A stretch of DNA of 64,000 nucleotides from Hawksworthiomyces lignivorus. Taxonomy: Eukaryota > Ascomycota > Sordariomycetes > Ophiostomatales > Ophiostomataceae. Of the stretch, positions 1 to 8,827 are shown in pieces. Location: positions 244,650 through 308,649 of the forward strand of contig NTMA01000044.1 in NCBI GenBank assembly GCA_002917075.1, written 5' to 3'. The notes beneath the pieces are model-generated. The model saw nothing but the letters and a program-made list of their open reading frames with translations. It did not search any database and was not told the origin of the DNA. How positions within the stretch are numbered: the first letter of the stretch is position 1; every line of letters starts with the position of its first letter. A program made the position numbers and the translations under genes.

Positions 1-43
1 TATTTTCAGTTCTATCCAAAGCCGCTATCAAAGCCGAGTCTTC

Positions 44-1036
44 TTAAGAGCTACCCTGTGTCTCGGGCACCTCCGTCAGCAGTGCTTCCCCCAGCATGCC
101 CCGGCGCGCGTTCTCCATGGCGAGCGCCTCCATCGCCGCGAGCGTCTCGGCGGTGTGCGTGCCTAGGTGAGGCACCAGGAGCGCGCGCTCGTTGCGCAGC
201 AGCTGCGGGTGCACGTCCGGCTCGTGCTCGTAGACGTCGAGGCCGACGGCGGCCACGTGGCCGCTGTCGAGCGCCGCCGCCAGCGCCGCCTCGTCGATGA
301 CGGCGCCGCGGGCCGTGTTGATGATGACGACGCCCGGCTTGGTGCGCGCCAGCTCGGCCGCGCCCAGCAGGTGGCGCGTCGCGGCCGTCAGCGGCACGTG
401 GACCGACAGCACGTCGCTCTCGGCCAGCAGCCTGTCCAGCGAGACGTACGGCACGCCGCCGGCCTGGTCGGCCGGCAGCGGCGTGCGGCTGTGGTAGATG
501 GCGCGCATGCCGAGGGGCTGCGCGCGCTGCACGACCGCGCGGCCGATGCGGCCGAGGCCCAGGATGCCCAGCGTCTTGCCGCGCGGGTCGTGGCCGACGG
601 CGACGCCCGCCTTGAACGTGCCGCGGTGCAGGCTGGCCATGCCCGGGCGCAGCTGGCGCAGGGCGCCGAGCAGCAGAAAGAGAGCCAGGTCCGCGGTGGC
701 GTCCGTCACGGCGTCGGGCGCATACGTGACGTGGATGCCGCGCGCGCGGCAGGCGGCGACGTCGATCTGGTCGTAGCCGACGCCCGTGTGGCAGATGAAC
801 TGCAGGGACGCGGGCAGGCGGCCGATCAGCTCAGCGTCAAAGGCTCCAACCATGGCGCCGGTCGTAGACGTGCGCACAATGGCCCGGACGTCGCTGTACT
901 TGTGCTCGAGGTCGTCAAAGAACACGGCGCGGGACGTGCTGGTGACCAGCTCCGTGCTGGCCACCTTGCCGAGGGCCTCGTACTGGGCAAGGGCGTGCCG
1001 CACGGCGTGGAAGAACAGGATGCGCGGCTTGGCCAT
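44..1036 (-). CDS. D-2-hydroxyacid dehydrogenase (NAD(P)-dependent)
   Basis: Single-exon protein of 330 aa in the D-isomer-specific 2-hydroxyacid dehydrogenase family, which reduces 2-keto acids (glyoxylate, hydroxypyruvate, aryl-glyoxylates) or oxidises D-2-hydroxy acids in the cytosol. The Rossmann motif GLGRIG lies at about residues 160-165. The catalytic triad is visible: Arg in NTARGAVID (about 243), Glu in DVYEHEPD (272) and His in LVPHLGTH (290). The HSRTP segment after the second Rossmann strand (about 182-186) carries an Arg, which in this family often means NADP(H) preference. That point is inference. The ATG at 1036 has a good context (gaccATGG) and begins just before MAKPRILFF, the expected first strand. 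The frame stays open upstream to 1621, but that part is low-complexity and unlike the family. It is divergent from the AtuA-like gene, with a shared 669-bp promoter region. Exact substrate unknown. Confidence 0.93.
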   Translation of the reverse strand: MAKPRILFFHAVRHALAQYEALGKVASTELVTSTSRAVFFDDLEHKYSDVRAIVRTSTTGAMVGAFDAELIGRLPASLQFICHTGVGYDQIDVAACRARGIHVTYAPDAVTDATADLALFLLLGALRQLRPGMASLHRGTFKAGVAVGHDPRGKTLGILGLGRIGRAVVQRAQPLGMRAIYHSRTPLPADQAGGVPYVSLDRLLAESDVLSVHVPLTAATRHLLGAAELARTKPGVVIINTARGAVIDEAALAAALDSGHVAAVGLDVYEHEPDVHPQLLRNERALLVPHLGTHTAETLAAMEALAMENARRGMLGEALLTEVPETQGSS

Positions 1037-1705
1037 GGTCGTCAATGCAGTACGATGGTTGCATAGAGTCGTGCTTCGGCGACAAAGTAGGATGGTAGGG
1101 CTACATGCAGTGTAATGATGAGACTCTGTGGTGGCTGCGATGGCAAGGCGGACGACGGATCGTGTCAAAACTCCGTTCAGCATCATATGACCCATCGCCT
1201 CTCCGTGCCAAATGTCCGCGGTGTTTCTGTTCAAACTCCGCAAGGTCTGCTTGCCATCCAGATTTATGTGATGCATGCCGTTGACCCGATGTAAACAGAA
1301 TTCACGCCAGTTTCCATGTTTACTAGCGCATGCCGAGTCCGCAATGCCGAGTCCGCAATGCCTGTGGCCCTTCCAGCCCGATCGCATTCCAGCTCTCGCA
1401 ATGCACCCCCTCGAAAGATGGGATGGAGCGTCCAGCATCAAGCACGCGCGCCCTCGCGCCCTCGCGCCCTCGCGCCTTCGCGCCTCTGGTTGCTCCATGG
1501 GAACATGGACCCGGGACAATCGTGCCCTGATCAAAACTCCGACGGCCTCTTTGATTGTGTAGAACATCGCCCGAATATCAACACAATAGCCTATAATAAC
1601 GTCTACGGGACGCAACGACACCGCTGTTTGATCTCCACCGAGAAAAGGAGATCCTATTTCCTATCTCGAGACAAAAGGCAACCAGGAAACACCCCACTAC
1701 ACACC
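1037..1705. promoter_or_regulatory. Divergent intergenic region with two short tandem repeats
   Basis: This stretch separates the dehydrogenase (minus) from the AtuA-like gene (plus) and must carry both promoters. About 1328-1362 holds a 14-bp unit (tgccgagtccgcaa) repeated about twice. About 1446-1485 holds several copies of an 8-bp ccctcgcg-type unit. I see no TATA box that stands out, and the open frames here are low-complexity. Co-regulation of the two genes is inferred from the arrangement only. Confidence 0.55.
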
Positions 1706-3654
1706 ATGGCCACCAAGGAAATCAAGATCTTCACGCCCATCGGCCAGCTCGGCCAGGGCTTCAGCGAGGAAATCTACTGGAAGACGCTCGAAGGTGGCGT
1801 CGACGCGATCATCTGCGACGGCGGCTCGACGGACAGCGGGCCCGGCCGGCTGGCGACGGGCACGCCCAACGTGTCGTGGAACCGGCTGACGCGCGACCTA
1901 GAGCTGTTTGCCAAGGCGGCGCACCTGTACCGGGTGCCGACGCTGATCGGGTCCATGGGCGGCGACGGCGAGAACGCGCACGTGGACAAGGCGGCCGAGA
2001 TCATCGCGGCGGCGGTGGAGCGCAACGGGTACCGGCCGCTCAAGATCCTCAAGATCTACTCGGAGATTCCCAAGGACGTGGTGCGCGAGAACTTGGCGGC
2101 CGGGCGCATCAGCCCCTGCGGCGCCGCGGTGCCGGCGCTGACGGAGGCGGACATTGAGCAGAGCACGCGCATCGTGGCGCAGATGGGCCTGGAGCCGTAC
2201 CTCGAGGCGATGCGGGCGCATCCCGACTTTGACATTGTTGTGGGCGGGCGCGCGTACGACCCGGCGCCGTACGCGGCGTTCTGCCTGTTCAAGGGCCTCA
2301 AGAACCTCGGCACGGCCTACGCGATGGGCAAGATCATGGAGTGCGGCGCGCAGTGCTCGGTGCCCAAGTCGCGCGAGGCGCTGGCGATTGTGCGCGAGGA
2401 CAGCTTCGACATGATCCCGCTGGACCCGCGGTCCGTGTGCACGACGGTGTCGGTGGCGTCGCACTTTCTGTACGAGAAGTCGCGCCCGGACATCCTCCCA
2501 GGCCCCGGCGGCGCGCTGCACCTGGACAAGACGGAATTTGAGCAGCTGGACGAGCGCTCGGTGCGCGTCCGCAACGCCGTCTTCGTGCCCGAGGCCGCCG
2601 GCCAGTACACGGTCAAGCTGGAGGGCGCGCGCGTCAGCGGCTACCAGACCATCTTCCTGGGCGCGCTGCGCGACCCCATCTGCATCGCGCAGCTGGACGC
2701 GTGGATCGACTTCATCCTGAACATGGTCGAGGAGCGCAACGTCGAGGACTTTGGCTTCGAGTACGACCTCAAGATCCACCGCTACGGCGTCAACGGTGTG
2801 ATGGGCGCGCTGGAGCCGGACGCGACCCTGCCCAAGGAGGTCTTCATCGCCGGCCAGGTGCGCGCGGCCACCCAGGCGATCGCCGACCAGGTCGCCGGCA
2901 TGGTCAAGTTCGGCTTCACGCACGCGCCGTACCCCGGCCAGCGGGCCACTGCCGGCAACTTTGCCTGGCCCTTTACGCCGTGTGAGATCTCCATGGGCCA
3001 CCTCTCCGAGTTCTGCGTATACCACATCATGCATAACGTAGACCCGGTCGCGCCGTTCGGCTACAAGGTGCTCGAGGCGCCCGGCAGCAACACCTATGTG
3101 AAAGAGACTGGTTAGTACCCTCCTTCTTCCCCCCCAGCACTCCCTCTGCGCATCGACAACGGTCTCGAGCAACTTGGCTAATCATCCGATCCCCCCCCCC
3201 CCCCCCCCCCCCAGCCCCTGCTTCGGCCTCAGACAAAGTCAACGGCAAGGCCAACGGCAAGGCCAACGGCAAGCCCCGGAAGATGACTTCGGACCGGAAG
3301 TACTGGCTCACGCCTGAGCCCGAGGCCGGCACGTGCTATCTCGCAGACGTGGCGTCGGTGCTGCGCAGCAAGAATTCGGGGCCGTACGAGCTGACCTTTG
3401 ACGTCATGTTCCCGACGCGAGAGGTCTACGAAAAGGTCAAGAAGACGGGCCTGCTGACGACAGAGACCATCTGCCGGCTGTACTCGGTGCAGGAGAAGGA
3501 CGTTATTGCCTCGCTGTACTTTGATCAGGCCCTGGCGTACAAGGCAACGATTGCGCGGCCGTCCGTGTCCGGCGGCTTTGCGGAGACGGACACGCACGGG
3601 TCGCAGCAGCACGTGCCGCTAATGTACCTGAAGCTGCCCTTTGGGCGCGAGTAG
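1706..3654 (+). CDS. AtuA-like (DUF1446) protein fused to a DUF4387 domain
   Basis: Two exons, 1706-3110 and 3215-3654, give 614 aa. Residues 1 to about 455 are an acyclic terpene utilisation AtuA-like domain (DUF1446), with the conserved N-terminal GQLGQGF and the acidic, glycine-rich segment CDGGSTDSGPGRLATG near residue 36. The last 120 residues are a DUF4387 domain (LADVASVLRSKNSGPYELTFDV). Bacteria often encode the two parts as separate neighbouring genes. Here they are joined by a linker with repeated NGKA units, and the only intron lies exactly at the junction. The ATG is preceded by cacacc and starts a compact MATKEIKIF strand; the upstream open frame is repetitive. AtuA proteins are linked to catabolism of branched or terpenoid acids in Pseudomonas, but the fungal reaction is unknown. 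The dehydrogenase, transporter and amidohydrolase alongside suggest a step in degradation of a small organic acid. Confidence 0.9.
3191..3212 (+). repeat. 22-nt poly(C) tract at an intron acceptor
   Basis: An uninterrupted run of 22 C residues directly precedes the AG acceptor (3213-3214) of the AtuA-like gene's intron, so it replaces the usual mixed pyrimidine tract. A branch-point-like gctaat lies at about 3177-3182. The length may be affected by sequencing error. Confidence 0.85.
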
Positions 3655-4863
3655 CGAGCCCTGCTCTGAAATTGAAGTTGTATAATCAACGTACCCGTTA
3701 CAGGAAACGGTTGTAAAGGAATGGCCTGCGGCCTACGATGCGTGACGGGATTGGAGAACGGTTGTCAATTCTTAGGGTCTAGGGATCGAAAGACTACAGC
3801 TTACTGATCCCTTCCCGACCAATTGTCTATTCAACTTGGGATCTTTTTATATACAAAGCGTAGAACTCTTCATCCGAGATGATGCATTGTCGATCAAAGT
3901 GTTGATCGCAAGGAGTAAGCGTTCCAGAGCAGTAGGCGACCGGAAGGCTTAATGAGAGTGTTTTTCTTTACAATTGCATCAGTTATTTTTGTTTAAAATA
4001 TAGCTGAATGTATTTTCTTGTATAATTTTGATAAATTTTGAAAAAAAAAAAAAATTATATTATAACGATATATGCTTTTTGTAAAAAAAAAAAAATACCA
4101 CTCAAAAACTTACCTCATCTACAACTTCATCAAAAACTACCTCAATATAAAAGTAATACCTACGTCGCCGAAGTACATACTATAATAGGCCAAGGCCCTA
4201 TTGGTGACCCAGGGCGAGCCCAGGGCCAAGAGTCAGACTAATTGATCCGACGAGAATACTCGGTGTGGTCAGCCGGGCGACCTTGCGGCCCACCAAACCA
4301 CCGGCAACTCGTCCTGACCCTTATTTGAGGCGGGTGCTTCACGCTTGACGCCCTCAAGAGAGTCTCCATTCTTCTGTATCTATTACCTTTCGTTCATCTA
4401 AGCCTATGCTATTGCCTCAGTGCTCCTCTACGTACATGATGCTCTGCCCATACGAGGAATACCGTAATGTGATCTAGGCCGTCGAGAGACGCTGTGGGAG
4501 GCGCTGCTCTTTACGGGGACCCCACAGACAATCAAATCGTCTTAGCATTCCGGGGTAGCCCTCATTCCCCGCAAAAAATTAAATAAAAAAAAATACTTGG
4601 CTTACTCTGGTGCTCGAGGCGGAATGGCCAGGCTACTACGTTGTCTCGCCATTGTTATGGACATGTACATCGCGACATCGCAATCCCACCCTGCACCCAC
4701 GCCGCCTATCCACCACAACGTGGCTGGGACATAATGGGTAGGACATAAGTAGCGATCCGCAGCTTTGATTGTCGTTAGGACAGAGGCAGCAGCTCTGCAT
4801 CTTTTCATCTCCTTCATAGCCATCGAGACGAGACAGCAACACCACAAAAACGCAAACACTGCC
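3655..4863. other. Intergenic, AT-rich, containing a solo-LTR-like repeat
   Basis: About 1.2 kb between the AtuA-like gene and the MFS gene. The first half is AT-rich with two A-runs (about 4039-4053 and 4084-4096). The middle holds the repeat listed at 4181-4474. The last 250 bp should include the MFS promoter. No gene is supported: the open frames are short and of AT-rich composition. Confidence 0.6.
4181..4474 (+). mobile_element. Degenerate solo-LTR-like repeat, copy 1
   Basis: This segment is collinear with the reverse complement of 15850-16080. Shared blocks, in order, include a start of the form TRTAATRGGCCRAGGCCCT, then CCCAGGGCGAGCCCAGG, CAGYCGGCCGGG-like DNA, AACTCGTCCTGAC-like DNA and a final ATACCGT..GTGAT. 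Differences at the start are transitions (TG to TA, CG to CA), as expected of RIP or deamination. The other copy begins TG, ends CA and has a central TATATAAT, which is why I favour an LTR. No target-site duplication could be found and no internal retrotransposon coding region is present. Confidence 0.5.
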
Positions 4864-6634
4864 ATGGATACGCCCCCCAAGGAAACTATCGTTGCGCACG
4901 TCGAGGACGACGCAGATGGTCTTGCGGAGATCGCCAAGAGCAGCACGGCCTATGCGCTGCAAGGCCCGCATCACCGTGTCCGCAAGACGGGCCTCGAGCG
5001 CCGGCTAGTCTGGAAGCAGGACCTGCTGATCGTGCCGCTGCTGGCGCTCGTCTACTTTGTGACCTTTTTGGTGGGTTGAGATTTTTTTGTTTTTGTTTTT
5101 GTTTTTGTTTGCTTCTTCTCTTGTTCTCGTATCACAACGTGCCGTCGTCTGACATACCACAGGACCGCAACAGCTTCGGCAACGGCAAGCTCCTGGGCTT
5201 GACCACCGAGCTGCACATGACGGCCGACCAGTACAGCGACGCAGCCCAGCTGTTCTGTGCGTCGCAGCCCAACCCCCCCACCCCCCCCCAGCCCGGCCCA
5301 TGCTGGCGCCCTGCTAACCCTGATCCCTGATAGTCGTCGGCTACACCGTCTTCATGCTGCCCGGCAACGTCTTCCTCCGCACCGTCCAGCCCAACCACCT
5401 CATCGGCGTGTCCATTGTCGTCTTCGGCACCATCCTGTGCGGCATGTCCGCCGCCCACTCCTACGGCGCCATCCTGGCCACGCGCATTCTGATCGGTGCG
5501 GCCCAGGCCATGACCCAAGGCACTGGCCTGTATGCGAGCCTGTGGTACAAGCGCAACGAGGTGGCGACCCGTGGCGGTACGTACGGAGGATGGGCTGTGG
5601 GGCCCGTCCGAGTCTCTGTTCATCTGCTGCGTCCCTGCTAACCAGCGCCGGCAGCCATCTACTTCTCTACCGCGACGCTCTCCGGCGCCTTCAGCGGCCT
5701 CATCGCCTACGCCATCGGCCGCAACCTGACCGAGGCCGCGACCGGCCGCGCGCCCTGGCGCTGGCTGTTCATCATCGAGGGCATCATTGGCATCGCCGTC
5801 GGCATCATCATCCTCGTTGCGTTGCCACCCTTTCCCGACCGAATGCGCAAGGGCTACAACTGGCTCTTCACCAAGGAGGAGATCGACCTGGCCGTCCAGC
5901 GCTCGACCAGCTACAACACGGTCGGCGCCAAGCTCCGCTGGCCGCAGGTGCTGGTCGCGCTGCGGGATCCCAAGACCTGGATGTTCGCCTTTATCAACGC
6001 CGGCCTCGGCAATGCCAACTCGACCGTCGGCATCTTCCTGCCCAGCTTTGTCGCCAGCTTCGGCTTCAGCACCCTCGACGCCCAGCTGTTCTCGGCCATC
6101 CCCTACGCGGTCGCCTTCGTGGCCCTGCCCACGCTCGCCTTTATCAGCGACCGCCTCAACCACAAGGGGCCTTTTGTCGCCTTTTCCACGTCGCTGGCCG
6201 CCATCGGCTACATTCTTCTGCTGACCGTCTCGACCAAGGCGCCCAAGATGGTCGCCGCCGTGTTCCTCGTGGTCGGCGGCTACTCGGCCGTCGTCCTGTC
6301 GACTACCTGGCTCGGCGTCAACAACGGCGGATTCACCAAGCGCGCTACCACCTGGGCCCTGGCCGAGATGCTGTCCAACTGCTTCTCCATCCTCGGTACG
6401 AACCTGTACAAGCCGGTCCACGGCAGCTACGCCCGCGGCAACTGGCTCAGCCTCGCGCTCTTGCTCTTCAGCCTCAGCAACACGCTCGGGCTCATGGCCT
6501 ACTTCATCTATGCGAACCGCAAGCGCGACCGCATCCTGGCCGAGTACGAGGCCCGCGGCGAGGTGCACCCGCACGCGCACCTGACGCTCGAGGACGTCCA
6601 CGACAACCACATTCACTTTCGCTATGTCATCTAG
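4864..6634 (+). CDS. MFS transporter, allantoate permease / Tna1-like family
   Basis: Four exons (4864-5070, 5163-5256, 5334-5576, 5655-6634) encode 507 aa, the usual length of the Dal5/Tna1 anion:cation symporter family of the plasma membrane. That family imports allantoate, nicotinate, pantothenate, biotin precursors and other carboxylates. The cytoplasmic N-terminus runs to about residue 55 and is followed by the first membrane span (LLIVPLLALVYFVTFL) and DRNSFGNGKLLGL, the fungal form of the family's DR-N-GNA motif. Later hallmarks are GAAQAMTQGTGLYASLWYKRNE and the central loop PDRMRKGYNWLFTKEE. All introns have GT donors; introns 2 and 3 have clear ctgctaac branch points. Intron 1 contains a ttttgt repeat, and intron 2 contains C-runs before an alternative AG, with the true acceptor at 5333. 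The gene converges on the amidohydrolase. The neighbours suggest it imports the cluster's substrate. Confidence 0.9.
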
Positions 6635-6933
6635 GCGGCATCGAGGGCCGAGGGAGCCATCTAAGGCGCTACTTGGGTGGTGGATCGCGGATACAGGGAC
6701 GTAACGTACGTAGTGTGTAGCTGTATCCTGCTGGTAGTGTCCATAGAACGAGAATACTAGCGATTACAAAAAGAATCAGGTCGTCTACGACCTTGCATGT
6801 TCTTATCTCGCGTCTTGGTGCACACTACGCCTGTTTCGTCTTCTGTTCTTCTGTCCAGCCAAGCGAGCTACGTACATGTCTGCACCCATGCCTCCCCGTC
6901 CCCTCCCTCCCCGACCCCTCCCCCCGTTCCCTT

Positions 6934-8043
6934 CTACTCACCATAGACTCCTGCATGCGTAACTTGGATCCCCTTGGACCACACGCGCGCTACCGCTCCC
7001 ACGTTGCCAATGTCCGCGAGCGGGTCCGCCGACAGCAGCACCAGGTCGGCGCGCTTGCCCGGTGCAATGACCCCGCGGTCGTCGAGGCCAAAGGCCGCCG
7101 CCGCCACGGACGTTGCCGCCCGCAGCGCCTCGGCGGGCGACAGGCCTGCGTCCACCAGCAGCGCCAGCTCGCGCCACAGGCTGTCGCCGTACGGCACGGC
7201 GGCGCCCGACGCGTGCTTGTTGGCGTCTGTGCCGGCGAGGATGGCCACGCCCGCGGCGTGCAGCTTCGTGACCGAGCCCTTGAGCTGCGCATAGCCGGCC
7301 GCCGTCGCCTGCTCGGCCGCTTCCTGCTTGGCCGTCGCCTGCTCGACCGTCGTCAGCGTCTTCACCAGCGTCGGCACGGCGACAGACGACTGGGCCCGCA
7401 TCTGCTCCACCGTCGCATCCGCGAGGATCGCGTCCTCGGGGATGTGCGTGATCACGTCGACGCCGCCCGCCACCGCCGTGGCCACCGCCGCGCCCGACCG
7501 CGTGTGCGCGATGCTGGTGCGCCCGCGCGCCCGCGCCGCCGCCGCCAGCGCCTGCACGACGTCCGCGCTGGGTCCCTCGGGCTCGACCATGACCTTGATG
7601 TAGTCGGCGCCGTCCGCCAGGCGGTCGTCCACGAACCCGGCCGCCTCGTCCGCGGTCGTCACTAGCAGCCGCCGCGGAAAGCCCGGCCGCCGCGTGTGGC
7701 GGCTGCCGGGCGGCATCGCGGGCATGCCGCTGCTGCGGAGGTCGCAGGTGCCGCCGCGGCCGCCGTCCAGCGCGCGCAGCGCGGCCAGGTCCGCAGTGCC
7801 CATGTCCAGGCACGTCGTGACGCCGTGGAGCGCGAGCATGGCCAGGTCGGCGGCGTCGTGCACGTGCACGTGGCAGTCAATGAAGCCTGGCAGCAGGTAG
7901 TGGCCCTGCCCGTCGAGCACGGCCTGCGCGCCCGCTGTGTCCGCCACAATCACGCCGTCAGCAAACGCCACCGTCTGGCCGTGCCGCATCCCGTGGCCGT
8001 CGAAGACGGCGACATTCGTAATGATCGTCTTGTTGGTAGCCAT
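6934..8043 (-). CDS. Metal-dependent amidohydrolase
   Basis: Intronless, 369 aa, of the amidohydrolase superfamily (imidazolonepropionase / prolidase-like branch), which hydrolyses C-N bonds in cyclic or linear amides using one or two metal ions. Expected ligands are in place: His58 and His60 in the HxH motif (DCHVHVH), Lys150 in DYIKVMVE (the lysine of binuclear members), His180 in SIAHTRSG, His200 in DVITHIP, and Asp273 in AGTDANKH. The C-terminal composite sheet ends in GVIAPGKRADLVLLSADPL, typical of the family. The N-terminus (MATNKTIITNVAVFDG) starts directly in the first strand, which supports the ATG at 8043. It is convergent with the MFS gene (299 bp apart) and divergent from the Zn2Cys6 regulator. 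The context makes it a likely hydrolytic step of the cluster. The substrate cannot be read from sequence. Confidence 0.9.
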   Translation of the reverse strand: MATNKTIITNVAVFDGHGMRHGQTVAFADGVIVADTAGAQAVLDGQGHYLLPGFIDCHVHVHDAADLAMLALHGVTTCLDMGTADLAALRALDGGRGGTCDLRSSGMPAMPPGSRHTRRPGFPRRLLVTTADEAAGFVDDRLADGADYIKVMVEPEGPSADVVQALAAAARARGRTSIAHTRSGAAVATAVAGGVDVITHIPEDAILADATVEQMRAQSSVAVPTLVKTLTTVEQATAKQEAAEQATAAGYAQLKGSVTKLHAAGVAILAGTDANKHASGAAVPYGDSLWRELALLVDAGLSPAEALRAATSVAAAAFGLDDRGVIAPGKRADLVLLSADPLADIGNVGAVARVWSKGIQVTHAGVYGE

Positions 8044-8827
8044 GCCGTGTCACGTGCGAGGGTCGACTCCGTAGGAAAGACAACTGATCGGTCTTGGTTA
8101 GTCGATCGCTAGGCAATGGATTATGAGAACAACAATGGCGTGTGCATGCAGCACATGCTCGCTGATCCACGGTCGACACAATATACGAGCACCGGAGTTC
8201 CCGGTCGGTGCAGAACGCCGCACGCGAGAAGGGATAAAGTCCGTGTCCAGCTGTGAGCACCGCAGCTAGAAGCCGAGGCCGCGACGAAATGATCGCGACA
8301 TGGACTCTGTAGGAGGACGTGGACTGCATTGGGATTGCTACGAGAACAGACATCACCTGAGGCGGCGCGTCGGATTGCGGTCTCACTTTGCGATACCGCT
8401 TTGCGGTCTAGCTTTGCGGTTTCGCAATGGCTCGGACATCTCAAGCCGCACTAAAGTAGCTCGTGCCAAATCATACCACACAGAGTGCAACGGCACTTGA
8501 TCATTTCTGGGGCATGGAGTTGGTTGCGGTTCCGGGTTGCGTTATTCCTCTTTTGGTGTAAGTGGATCTCGTGATACCCCAGGCTGCCCCATTTTCGTTG
8601 CCCCATTTTCCTGGGGAACCCCGCTCGGACATCTGCCGAGGCTGAGGCGGCGTGTACGTCTTGCTATGCTTCGTATGCCCGTGGCCGAGAAGGACGCAGC
8701 ACCTACAGGACGCATCGCCATTGCGCTGTGCTGATGCTGGCTACGGCGTTCCTCCTCTCTCCTCGCAGCGCAGAACAGAACACAGAGCGGAACGTAAAAC
8801 GGAACACGGAACGCAGATCGACGGGCT
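8044..8827. promoter_or_regulatory. Divergent promoter region, amidohydrolase / Zn2Cys6 regulator
   Basis: This 784-bp region lies between two divergent genes. It contains a CCGG-N5-CCGG arrangement at 8192-8204, which could be a Zn2Cys6 target (a candidate only). At about 8375-8430 there are imperfect copies of a tttgcggtct-like unit. No coding region is supported. Confidence 0.45.

Noticed and set aside
1037..1621. N-terminal extension of the dehydrogenase
   Set aside because: The family's first strand starts at the ATG at 1036; the extension has no likeness and lies in the divergent promoter.
1316..1705. In-frame N-terminal extension of the AtuA-like gene
   Set aside because: It is encoded by tandem repeats, is low-complexity, and the family-like protein begins at the ATG at 1706 with good context.
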